Part shown: positions 52,762 to 60,555 of the stretch, piece by piece
How the letters are laid out: every line of letters begins with the position of its first letter
How positions within the stretch are numbered: the first letter of the stretch is position 1
DNA from: an uncultured Porphyromonadaceae bacterium
GTDB lineage: Bacteria; Bacteroidota; Bacteroidia; Bacteroidales; Muribaculaceae
DNA length: 64,000 bases
Assembly: GCA_902491625.1 (NCBI GenBank)
Contig: CABUIO010000002.1
Location: 124,001 to 188,000, forward strand
Reading direction: 5' to 3'
Notes under the pieces: model-generated
The model's database searches: none
Seen by the model: only the letters and a program-made list of their open reading frames with translations
Told to the model about the DNA's origin: nothing
Position numbers and translations under genes: made by a program

Positions 52762-55700
52762 ATGAAGAAGAAGAAAACCCTGATATACAGATGCCTCGCC
52801 GCTTCGCTGGTCTGCGGCGCCGCATTTGCCGCCGCTCCGGCGGCCGTGGCTCAGACCGTGCCGCAACGCGACATCATGTCGCAGTCGGCCTACGGATTCT
52901 ACGACCGTGCCGCCGACATGATGCGCCACGGCGACTACGCCGGAGCCATCGACCAGCTCAGCCATGCCCTCGGTCAGGACAATCCGCTGTGGCAGGGCGC
53001 AGTTGCCGGAGACGGCATTGACCCGATGCGGCGCCGGGCTGTCGCGATGATGCTCCGTGCCGCCTACGAGCGTGGCGACAAGGATCTCTTCGACCGCTAC
53101 TACAGAATCATTCTCGAAGACTACAACGGCTCCCCCGCCGCGCTCGACGCACAGCTTCTCCACGCCGATTTCCTCTTCTTCGACGGTGACTTCGCCGCCG
53201 CTGTCGAGGCATACTCGCAGCTCGATTTCGATGCCCTCGATCCCGCGAAAGCGGCGCTCTACAAGTATCGTCTCGGCCTCTCGCTCGTCCGCACCGGCTA
53301 TTTCAACGAGGCGCAGGAGATCTTCTCCATCCTTCGCGGCAACGCGGCATATTCCGGTCCTTCGAGGTTCTATCTCGCCTACATCGACTATGTCAGGGGC
53401 GACCTCCGCGCCGCCCGCAGCGGATTCAACTCCGTGCCGAAGGAGCTTGCCGAAGAACTCAGGACGGACTATTATCTCGCGCAGATTGATTTTCAGGAAG
53501 GTGACTTCCGCGGGGTGACGGAACGTGCGCCCCGCCTTATCGTCGACGCAAGCATGGAATGGCTGCCGGAGATCAACCGCATCATCGGCGAGAGCTACTA
53601 CAATCTCGGCGACATGACCGAGGCGGAGCGCTATCTGCGAGGCTATCTGAGCCTGACCGACATGCCGCAATTCTCGGCGCTCTACGATCTGGGCGTGATA
53701 TGCTACGACAACTCCGACTACGACGAGGCGCGCAACTGTTTCAGCCGCCTCACCGGTCAGGGCGACGCAATGGCTCAGAGCGCTTATCTCTATCTCGGCC
53801 AGATCGCCGCAGCCGAAAAGGACTATTCCTCGGCGGCGATGGCGTTCAAGTCAGCCTACGACCTCAACCGCGACAATAAAGTGACGGAAACGGCGCTCTA
53901 CAACTACGCCGTGGCGACCATGAAGGGTGGTCAGGTGCCGTTCGCTTCCTCCTCGACGATGCTCGAGACCTTCGTGAAGCGCTATCCCGACTCGAAATAC
54001 GCCGCCAAAATCGACGAATACCTCGCCACGGCATGTTTCAACGACAAGGACTATGCCGGCGCCCTCAGACATATCGAACGTCTGCGCCATCCCTCTCGTG
54101 CGAATCTGGAGTCGAAGCAGAAGATACTTTTCCAGCTCGGAGTTCAGGCCCTGAGCGCCAAGCGCTACGGCGAGGCCGCGGGCTACATGAAGCGTGCCGC
54201 CGCGATGGCTTCCGAGGCTGACCGCGCTCTCGCGGCGCAGGCTTCCCTCTGGCAGGGCGACGCGCTCTACGCTTCCGGCGACTATGCCGCCGCCACGACC
54301 GCCTACACGCGCTTCGCGAAAGAGAGTTCACGCAACACCGACAACCGCGCCTTAGGTCTCTACAACCTCGGCTACTCGCTCTATCAGGAGAAGCATTTCA
54401 GCGACGCCCGCAAACGCTTCGACGAGGCTCTGAAAGCCAAGCCCGCGCTCCCGGCGCGCCTCGCCACCGACTGCCGTCTCCGCATTGCCGACTGCGAATA
54501 CTACGTCGGCAACGTGTCGGCGGCGATGGCGGCCTACGCCTCGATGGCTTCCGACACCGACAGCTCGGAAGCAGACTACGCCGCGTTCCAGCACGCCAAC
54601 ATGCTCGGCGCATCGGGCAACAACGAGGCCAAGATCAAGGAACTCGACACGATGATCAGCCGCTGGCCTGACTCCTCATGGATTCCGGATGCGCGTCTGG
54701 AGCTTGTCAACGCCCTCTGCGCCGTCGGCAACATCTCCCGCGCCGCAACGGAAGCGAACACCATGCTGAAGGATCTCCCCGCAGCTCCGCAGACACGCAA
54801 AGCCGCGCTCGCAGTGGCCGCCGCATGGCAGGAACAGGACAAGGATGACCGTGCTGTCAGCGCTTACGAGGCGCTTGTGAGGCGCTGGCCGACCTCGGCG
54901 GAGGCCGAGACCGCCGTGAGCGCCCTCCGCACGATCTACACCGGAAATGGCGATCTGCAGGGCTTCATGTCCTTCCTCGACTCGGTGCCCTCGGCTCCGC
55001 GTCCCGACGTCATGGAAATGGAGGAACTGACATACCAGTCCGCCTCCAACCGTCTGCAGCGCGATCCCTCAGACACCGCACCGCTGGAAAAGTATCTGAA
55101 GAAATATCCCAACGGCTCCAATGCTGACCGCGCACTCCTCGCACTGGCTAACGCCTGCCATGACAACGGCCGCGACACCGAGGCGATGAAATATCTCGAC
55201 ACGCTGCTGTCCTCGCGACCCGACAGCGAGTCGGTGCCCGCGGCGCTGATGCTGAAAGGCACGCTCCTTGAGGATTCCGGCGCCGACGAGGCCGCCGCAA
55301 AGGTGTGGAAAACCCTCCTGTCCACCGGCGGATCCATCTATATCCCTGTGGCTTACGCAGGTCTGATGCGCACCGCAGGTTCGCCGGAACTGGTGATCGC
55401 CTACGCCGACCGCCTGCTTGCCACCAACGGGCTCGATGCCTACGACATTGCCGACGCGACCGTCGCCAAGGGTGAGGCTCTTTCGAAGCTTGGCCGTTAT
55501 TCCGAGGCCATAAGCACTCTCGCGCGTCTCGCCGACACTCCGCAGACCGAGCAGGGCGCACATGCCGCCGTCCTGACTGCGGAGGCTCTGATTGCCTCGG
55601 GCGACATCAGCAAGGCGCAGAAGCAGTTGCTCGATTTCATCGACAGCGACACATCGCAGTTCTATTGGATCGCACGCGGCTACATCGCCCTTGCCGACAC

Positions 55701-55824
55701 TTACCACGCGCAGGGCGACAACTACAAGGCCAAGGAATATCTGCGTGCCCTGAAGAGCAACTATCCCGGCACGGAGAGCGATATCAAGGAGATGATCGAC
55801 TCCAGACTCTCCAAATGGAAGTAA
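52762..55824 (+). CDS. Large TPR-repeat exported protein
   Basis: A 1020-residue protein with a signal peptide (ends about ...AAVAQ, residue 31), made almost entirely of tetratricopeptide-type helical repeats (AADMMRHGDYAGAIDQLSHAL, then KRYPDSKYAAKIDEYLA, YNLGYSLYQEKHFSDARKRFDEAL and others). Such periplasmic solenoids bind partner proteins. It starts 18 bases after mutS and is followed 25 bases later by an outer-membrane barrel gene. TPR protein plus barrel pairs are common in Bacteroidota and suggest an envelope complex; the specific role is unknown. Confidence 0.85.
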   Translation: MKKKKTLIYRCLAASLVCGAAFAAAPAAVAQTVPQRDIMSQSAYGFYDRAADMMRHGDYAGAIDQLSHALGQDNPLWQGAVAGDGIDPMRRRAVAMMLRAAYERGDKDLFDRYYRIILEDYNGSPAALDAQLLHADFLFFDGDFAAAVEAYSQLDFDALDPAKAALYKYRLGLSLVRTGYFNEAQEIFSILRGNAAYSGPSRFYLAYIDYVRGDLRAARSGFNSVPKELAEELRTDYYLAQIDFQEGDFRGVTERAPRLIVDASMEWLPEINRIIGESYYNLGDMTEAERYLRGYLSLTDMPQFSALYDLGVICYDNSDYDEARNCFSRLTGQGDAMAQSAYLYLGQIAAAEKDYSSAAMAFKSAYDLNRDNKVTETALYNYAVATMKGGQVPFASSSTMLETFVKRYPDSKYAAKIDEYLATACFNDKDYAGALRHIERLRHPSRANLESKQKILFQLGVQALSAKRYGEAAGYMKRAAAMASEADRALAAQASLWQGDALYASGDYAAATTAYTRFAKESSRNTDNRALGLYNLGYSLYQEKHFSDARKRFDEALKAKPALPARLATDCRLRIADCEYYVGNVSAAMAAYASMASDTDSSEADYAAFQHANMLGASGNNEAKIKELDTMISRWPDSSWIPDARLELVNALCAVGNISRAATEANTMLKDLPAAPQTRKAALAVAAAWQEQDKDDRAVSAYEALVRRWPTSAEAETAVSALRTIYTGNGDLQGFMSFLDSVPSAPRPDVMEMEELTYQSASNRLQRDPSDTAPLEKYLKKYPNGSNADRALLALANACHDNGRDTEAMKYLDTLLSSRPDSESVPAALMLKGTLLEDSGADEAAAKVWKTLLSTGGSIYIPVAYAGLMRTAGSPELVIAYADRLLATNGLDAYDIADATVAKGEALSKLGRYSEAISTLARLADTPQTEQGAHAAVLTAEALIASGDISKAQKQLLDFIDSDTSQFYWIARGYIALADTYHAQGDNYKAKEYLRALKSNYPGTESDIKEMIDSRLSKWK

Positions 55825-55849
55825 TCACCCTCTAAATAGATTGATTATT

Positions 55850-57682
55850 ATGGCATTACGACATATATTACCTCTCATAGCCCTGACTGCGGCGGCGACC
55901 GCTCAGGCTCAGGATCTTCATGGCGACGTCACTGTCACAGGCGACTATCTGCCGACCCTCCGTTCCCACTCGCGCATCAGCCCTCTCCCCTCTGCGCCGC
56001 GTCTGTCGCTTCCGGAGCTGTCGCTCAACGTGGCCTCCACAGGCGTCCCGACACTCCTCGACCCGACACTCGCGCCAATGCAGGCTTCGGAATGGAATGC
56101 GTTCAAGCAGTTCAGCCGCCATCGCGGATATCTCGAACTTGCCGGAGGCAGCTACCTCGACTTCTCGGGCAGTGCGGGCTATCGCTTCATCGACACGGAG
56201 AAGGCGACCGTGGGCGCCTGGCTGCAGCATCTATCCACCACCGGATTCAAGCCGGATTCAAACGTGGAGGACACGAAAGCCCACGCCCGCAAACGCTTCG
56301 ATGAGTCGCTGGGTGTCTACGGCATCTTCAACATCGACAATCTCGGCCAGGCAGATTTCGACCTGACATATCATCTCGGATATTTCAACTACTACTCCTC
56401 CCTATTCCCCGACACCGACGGCTCCCCCAAGCCTCCGACGCAGACGCTCAACGACCTTAGCGCCCGCATCGGCCTGCGCTCGCTGCAGAAGGAGGAAGGT
56501 TTCTCGTGGGCGGCTGATCTGTCGGACAGATATTTCGGCTACCGACGCTTCTATTGCAGCAATTATTATAAGGACGTCTTCACTCCTGCGAGAGAGAACA
56601 GTGTGAAACTCAACGGTTTCGTTGCCTACGGCTTCAACCCATCGACAAAGGTGGATCTCGGCCTCACGGCGGGATACGTGGGCTATACAAAGCCGAAAAA
56701 TGTTCCCGAGGATTTATACATGGGCGATCAGCTTTACGACCCCGAACTTTCCGGCTACGGACATCTGGCGCTCACTCCGGCGTTCAACTACTCCGACGGC
56801 AATTTCACCGCCCGACTCGGCGCACGATTCGACGTGACATCGACAGTGGGCAAGAAAAACCAGTCGATCGTCTCCAGCCTCAAGGACTTCGGCAATTTCC
56901 ATGTGGCCCCCGACGTGAAGCTCTCGTGGCGCAAGGGAAGGTTCTCGGCTTCGCTCGCCGCGACCGGAGGTCTGGAGCTGCGCACCCTCGCCGCCGGATC
57001 GGAGCTTTACTATTACCAGTCGCCTCAGCTGCTGACCACACTGCCCATGTATTCTCCCCTCAACGCAGCCCTGACCCTCAATGCAGGAAGCTTCTCCGGT
57101 TTCTCCGCAAGTGTCGGAGTGGCCTACAAGATCACCGACAACACCACGCCCGACCTCATCTTCCCGCTCGAGCTATATGGTTCTGCCGTTCCATTCGCCC
57201 TCAACTACTACACCCTCAATGTGAAAGGCTATTCGCTGCAGGCCGCGTTGAGCTATGCCTACGGCGACATCGTCAATGTAAAGGCAGACATGAGCTATCA
57301 GCCGCAGAGCGGCACCAAGGGCTATTACAACGGCTCCGACCGTCCGCGCTGGATCGTCAATGTCAATGCCGACGTCAATCCCTGGAGCACCCTCCACCTC
57401 AATGCCTCGTATCAGTATCGTGGAGTCCGCAACCTCTGGGCGCACTATCAGTTCGACTATAACATGGTCAACACTCCCTACGACGGAATTCCGGAATACT
57501 ATACATCTGCCGTGCGTCTCAACGACGTCACCGACCTCAGTCTCGGCGCTTCCTACACCTTCGCCGGCCGCTACACGGTGCGCCTCAACGCCTCCAATCT
57601 CCTCGGCAACAACTGGCTGCTGGCGCCGGGAGTTTCCTCAGAAGGCCTTCGCATCATGGGCGGCGTCGCCGTGGTCTTCTGA
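55850..57682 (+). CDS. Outer-membrane beta-barrel protein
   Basis: A 610-residue exported protein. The ATG at 55850 gives a signal peptide (MALRHILPLIALTAAATAQAQ); a TTG nine bases earlier is less likely. The mature protein is rich in alternating aromatic strands (YLDFSGSAGYRF, VDLGLTAGYVGY, YTVRLNASNLLGNNWLLAP) and resembles TonB-dependent receptors without a clear plug domain. It ends in a hydrophobic stretch closing with phenylalanine (VAVVF), as outer-membrane barrels do. It follows the TPR protein by 25 bases and probably works with it. Confidence 0.78.
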   Translation: MALRHILPLIALTAAATAQAQDLHGDVTVTGDYLPTLRSHSRISPLPSAPRLSLPELSLNVASTGVPTLLDPTLAPMQASEWNAFKQFSRHRGYLELAGGSYLDFSGSAGYRFIDTEKATVGAWLQHLSTTGFKPDSNVEDTKAHARKRFDESLGVYGIFNIDNLGQADFDLTYHLGYFNYYSSLFPDTDGSPKPPTQTLNDLSARIGLRSLQKEEGFSWAADLSDRYFGYRRFYCSNYYKDVFTPARENSVKLNGFVAYGFNPSTKVDLGLTAGYVGYTKPKNVPEDLYMGDQLYDPELSGYGHLALTPAFNYSDGNFTARLGARFDVTSTVGKKNQSIVSSLKDFGNFHVAPDVKLSWRKGRFSASLAATGGLELRTLAAGSELYYYQSPQLLTTLPMYSPLNAALTLNAGSFSGFSASVGVAYKITDNTTPDLIFPLELYGSAVPFALNYYTLNVKGYSLQAALSYAYGDIVNVKADMSYQPQSGTKGYYNGSDRPRWIVNVNADVNPWSTLHLNASYQYRGVRNLWAHYQFDYNMVNTPYDGIPEYYTSAVRLNDVTDLSLGASYTFAGRYTVRLNASNLLGNNWLLAPGVSSEGLRIMGGVAVVF

Positions 57683-57751
57683 CCTCTGCCCCGCGAGCAA
57701 ACAAAATCCCTCTCCCGACGGTTTTATGTTTGTAGAATAATACAGAAAAAG

Positions 57752-58330
57752 ATGAAAAGCAAGAAAGCTAACAATTCAACGGCTCCGGAAGCTGAAGAGA
57801 ACCAGGCTTCCAAAGCTCTCAGATATAAGGATGAGGAAGACCGCGCCTACGGACTCGCGGGCATGGTGATCGCCGTGGCGTCGATGGACGCAATCGACCG
57901 CGTCGCCATGGTCTCGCTCGACTCCGACGGTCCGATGGTCACATTCTCCAACGAATTCTATTTCCCCGGATCGCAGTCCGCAAGCCCCAAGGCAACATGG
58001 CGCCGCCTGTTTGACAATTTCCAGATCACTTCGGCCATGGCCATAGGCAACGTGCTCTCGCGCAGATATATCCACGAGCGCACCGACGAGGTCGACGACA
58101 TGCTCCGTCCCTTGCGCGACGTCATAAGACTTGAAGGCGAGGATGTCTGCTCGCTCGAATCCGACGAGACAGACCGCATCTTCAACCGCATGCTGTCCCA
58201 CTCCAGCCGCATATTCGGCAACCGCCGCCTATCTCCTTACATCGACGAGTTCGCCGGAATAATCGCACGTCGCCGCCGCCTCTCCGGCCGCGAGATCGCC
58301 GAGGAACTCTCCCTCCTCCAGATGCTTTAA
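57752..58330 (+). CDS. Conserved Bacteroidales protein, function unknown
   Basis: A 192-residue soluble protein. The N-terminal 30 residues are charged and probably disordered; the rest is mainly helical, with a short beta part (VAMVSLDSDGPMVTFSNEFYFPG). No motif is recognised. No signal peptide. It sits 69 bases after the barrel gene and 16 before the next, so it is likely in the same transcript. Confidence 0.7.
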   Translation: MKSKKANNSTAPEAEENQASKALRYKDEEDRAYGLAGMVIAVASMDAIDRVAMVSLDSDGPMVTFSNEFYFPGSQSASPKATWRRLFDNFQITSAMAIGNVLSRRYIHERTDEVDDMLRPLRDVIRLEGEDVCSLESDETDRIFNRMLSHSSRIFGNRRLSPYIDEFAGIIARRRRLSGREIAEELSLLQML

Positions 58331-58346
58331 CAAACTTTTTTCCGCC

Positions 58347-58880
58347 ATGGAGACAGCTCTTCTCATACTCTCGATCATATGCTTCGCCGGCGCCGTGGCA
58401 CTGATCTTCGTGCGCGAGATGCTCGCGCCGGTCGGTGCGTTTCTGGGTCTGCTCTTCATGTGGCTCAGCAACTCCCTGCCGCTCAACAGCACCATCATCA
58501 TCATGTGGCTCTGCATGTCGGCGCTCGTCACCTGCGTGCCGATGCTTCAGGACTCATTCACACGCGCACGCCGAGACGGACTCGGCTACATGACCGCCGG
58601 AGCCTTCACCGGACTCGCCGTCGGTCTGCTCGGAATCACGTTCGCCGACACGCCCTCGATGCTCTACGGCATCATGATCGTGGCCACCGCCGCAGGAACA
58701 TTCTTCGGCTATATGCTCTACACCAACACTCCGAACGGCAGAGCGATGAATCCGGCTTCCCGACGCTCCTTCGGCTATCTTCTCGCAAAAGGTTTCCCGA
58801 TCGCCATCACGGCGATGGAGATCGGAGTGGTGCTGGTTCTTCTACTCCTCGTCAGTCAGGCACATACTACAGCCGCCTGA
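58347..58880 (+). CDS. Polytopic membrane protein, function unknown
   Basis: A 177-residue protein with about five membrane segments (from ALLILSIICFAGAVALIF to VVLVLLLLVSQA) and short loops. No family recognised. It starts 16 bases after the preceding stop and ends 20 bases before the DUF4919 gene. Confidence 0.7.
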   Translation: METALLILSIICFAGAVALIFVREMLAPVGAFLGLLFMWLSNSLPLNSTIIIMWLCMSALVTCVPMLQDSFTRARRDGLGYMTAGAFTGLAVGLLGITFADTPSMLYGIMIVATAAGTFFGYMLYTNTPNGRAMNPASRRSFGYLLAKGFPIAITAMEIGVVLVLLLLVSQAHTTAA

Positions 58881-58900
58881 AATTCCGTTATCTTATTGAC

Positions 58901-59740
58901 ATGATGAAGAAATATCTCAGAACAATCATATGTCTGCTCGCGGCTCTCGCCATTGCCGCGCCGCAGGCGTCCGCAATCAAGAAACTGACAAAAGAGAAAC
59001 CTGACCTTGAAAAGATCCGTCAGGAGACCCTCGATCCGCAAAGTCCGTACTATTTCCCGACATTGCGCAACAAATATCTCACAAACGACACCCTTATGTC
59101 ACCCGAGGAATACCGCAACTATTACCTCGGATACATGTTCCAGGAAGACTACGATCCCTACCGCGAGTCGGTCTATGCCGAGCGCACCGACAGCCTCCTG
59201 CAGCTCAACCGCGAGAAAAACGCCCGCAACGACTCCACGCTCCGCGCCATGGCAGCGCGCAAGGAAAGTCCTTACGAGCTCCATCACCTCAGCGACGAGC
59301 TTAAGTCGGCTTCCCTCAAGGAGCGCCGCGAGATCGTCAAACTCGCAGATCTCGCCCTCAAGGACAATCCTTTCGACCTCAACACGATGTGGCTCTACCA
59401 ACTCGTGCTCAAGGATATGAACAAGACGATGATGGCCAAGATCTGGGACTACAGGCTTGCCAATCTCCTCGGCGCGATCATCAGCACCGGCACCGGACTC
59501 GACAAAGAGAACGCATTCTACGTCACCTCTCCCGAACATGAATACGCCGTGCTGGAGATGATGGGCTATCGTCCGCTGGAATACGTCGACACATATTTTC
59601 CCGAAGGCTACGACTACATCACTGTGGAGCCGATCGACCCCGCGAGGAAAAATTCATCGACACCGAAAGGTTTCTTCTTCAACGTCAAGAAACCTCTTGA
59701 GGAATACGCCCGGAAACATCCGGACGAAATAGAGCAATAA
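58901..59740 (+). CDS. DUF4919 domain secreted protein
   Basis: A 279-residue exported protein. The ATG at 58901 (or 58904) gives the signal peptide MMKKYLRTIICLLAALAIAA; the open frame extends far upstream in the wrong context and is ignored. The mature part fits the DUF4919 family of Bacteroidota: LMSPEEYRNYYLGYMFQEDY, a helical middle, and GFFFNVKKPLEEYARK near the end. Periplasmic or outer-membrane facing; function unknown. Last of the run from the TPR gene before the isomerase. Confidence 0.8.
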   Translation: MMKKYLRTIICLLAALAIAAPQASAIKKLTKEKPDLEKIRQETLDPQSPYYFPTLRNKYLTNDTLMSPEEYRNYYLGYMFQEDYDPYRESVYAERTDSLLQLNREKNARNDSTLRAMAARKESPYELHHLSDELKSASLKERREIVKLADLALKDNPFDLNTMWLYQLVLKDMNKTMMAKIWDYRLANLLGAIISTGTGLDKENAFYVTSPEHEYAVLEMMGYRPLEYVDTYFPEGYDYITVEPIDPARKNSSTPKGFFFNVKKPLEEYARKHPDEIEQ

Positions 59741-59764
59741 CATAAAACGCTAAATCAATATCAA

Positions 59765-60349
59765 ATGGAAGAAAAAGAGAAAGTAATGCCCGGCAAGTAC
59801 GTGGCATATTCATATAAACTTTACAACGACGCCGACAATTCCGTACTTTTCGAGACTCCGGAAGGACAGCCCGACATGATGGTGTTCGGCGTGAGCAACG
59901 ACGTTGTCCCCGGACTTGTGGGCGCCATCGAAGGTCTCTCCGCAGGCGATCGCTTCGGCGTGACGCTCCCTCCTGCAGCTGCCTTCGGCGAGCGCTTCCC
60001 CGAGAATGTCGTTGAACTCGAACGCGACATCTTCGTGCGCGATGGCAAGCTTGCTCCCGGCGTGGAGAAAGGCGCCGAACTCCCGATGATGACTCAGGAC
60101 GGCATGATGATCAAGGGTCGCGTGCTCGACATCACGCCCGAGCATGTCAAGATGGACTTCAACCATCCCTTCGCCGGACTGACAGTGCGTTTTGACGGCG
60201 AGATCGAGGAAGTGAGGGAAGCCACACCCGAAGAGCTGCATCCTGTCTCAGGCTGCGGATGCGGCTGCCACTCATGCGGCGACGGCAGCTGCGACTGCGG
60301 CGACGGTGACTGCGGATGCGGTGACGACAGCTGCGGCTGCGGCAAATAA
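59765..60349 (+). CDS. SlyD-like FKBP peptidyl-prolyl isomerase with Cys-rich tail
   Basis: A 194-residue cytoplasmic isomerase and chaperone. The FKBP core (about 10-70 and 125-150) is interrupted by an insert-in-flap domain (about 72-120), as in SlyD. The last 32 residues contain ten cysteines with Gly, Asp and one His (GCGCGCHSC...), a metal-binding tail like the histidine/cysteine tail of E. coli SlyD, which binds nickel. The tail here is cysteine-dominated, so zinc or copper handling is also possible. It is followed by a strong terminator. Confidence 0.88.
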   Translation: MEEKEKVMPGKYVAYSYKLYNDADNSVLFETPEGQPDMMVFGVSNDVVPGLVGAIEGLSAGDRFGVTLPPAAAFGERFPENVVELERDIFVRDGKLAPGVEKGAELPMMTQDGMMIKGRVLDITPEHVKMDFNHPFAGLTVRFDGEIEEVREATPEELHPVSGCGCGCHSCGDGSCDCGDGDCGCGDDSCGCGK

Positions 60350-60377
60350 TCCTTAATATCCCCTTTAAAGCCCTATA

Positions 60378-60413
60378 GTCCTCAGAGCCTCCGGAGGCTC
60401 TGAGGACTTTCTT
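60378..60413 (+). terminator. Intrinsic terminator of the slyD-like gene
   Basis: Perfect 15-bp stem with no spacer (60378-60392 with 60393-60407) followed by tttctttt. Confidence 0.8.
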
Positions 60414-60445
60414 TTACGCCTACAGAGCGCAGCCGGAGAGCGAAT

Positions 60446-60476
60446 TTGCACATTCGGGAGGTTTTTGCTAATTTTG
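60446..60476 (+). promoter_or_regulatory. Bacteroidota promoter of pheT
   Basis: TTG at 60446-60448, exactly 20 bases, TAATTTTG at 60469-60476. Leader about 75 bases. Confidence 0.78.
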
Positions 60477-60555
60477 CACTGAAATATGCACACTTGTCTG
60501 CCTGCGAGGCCGAGAGTGTCCTGACATCATTGCTAATCTTCACTATATCAGTGTC

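Noticed and set aside
58379..58900. A 174-codon upstream extension of the DUF4919 gene
   Set aside because: It is an off-frame reading of the membrane protein at 58347-58880; the signal peptide starts at 58901.
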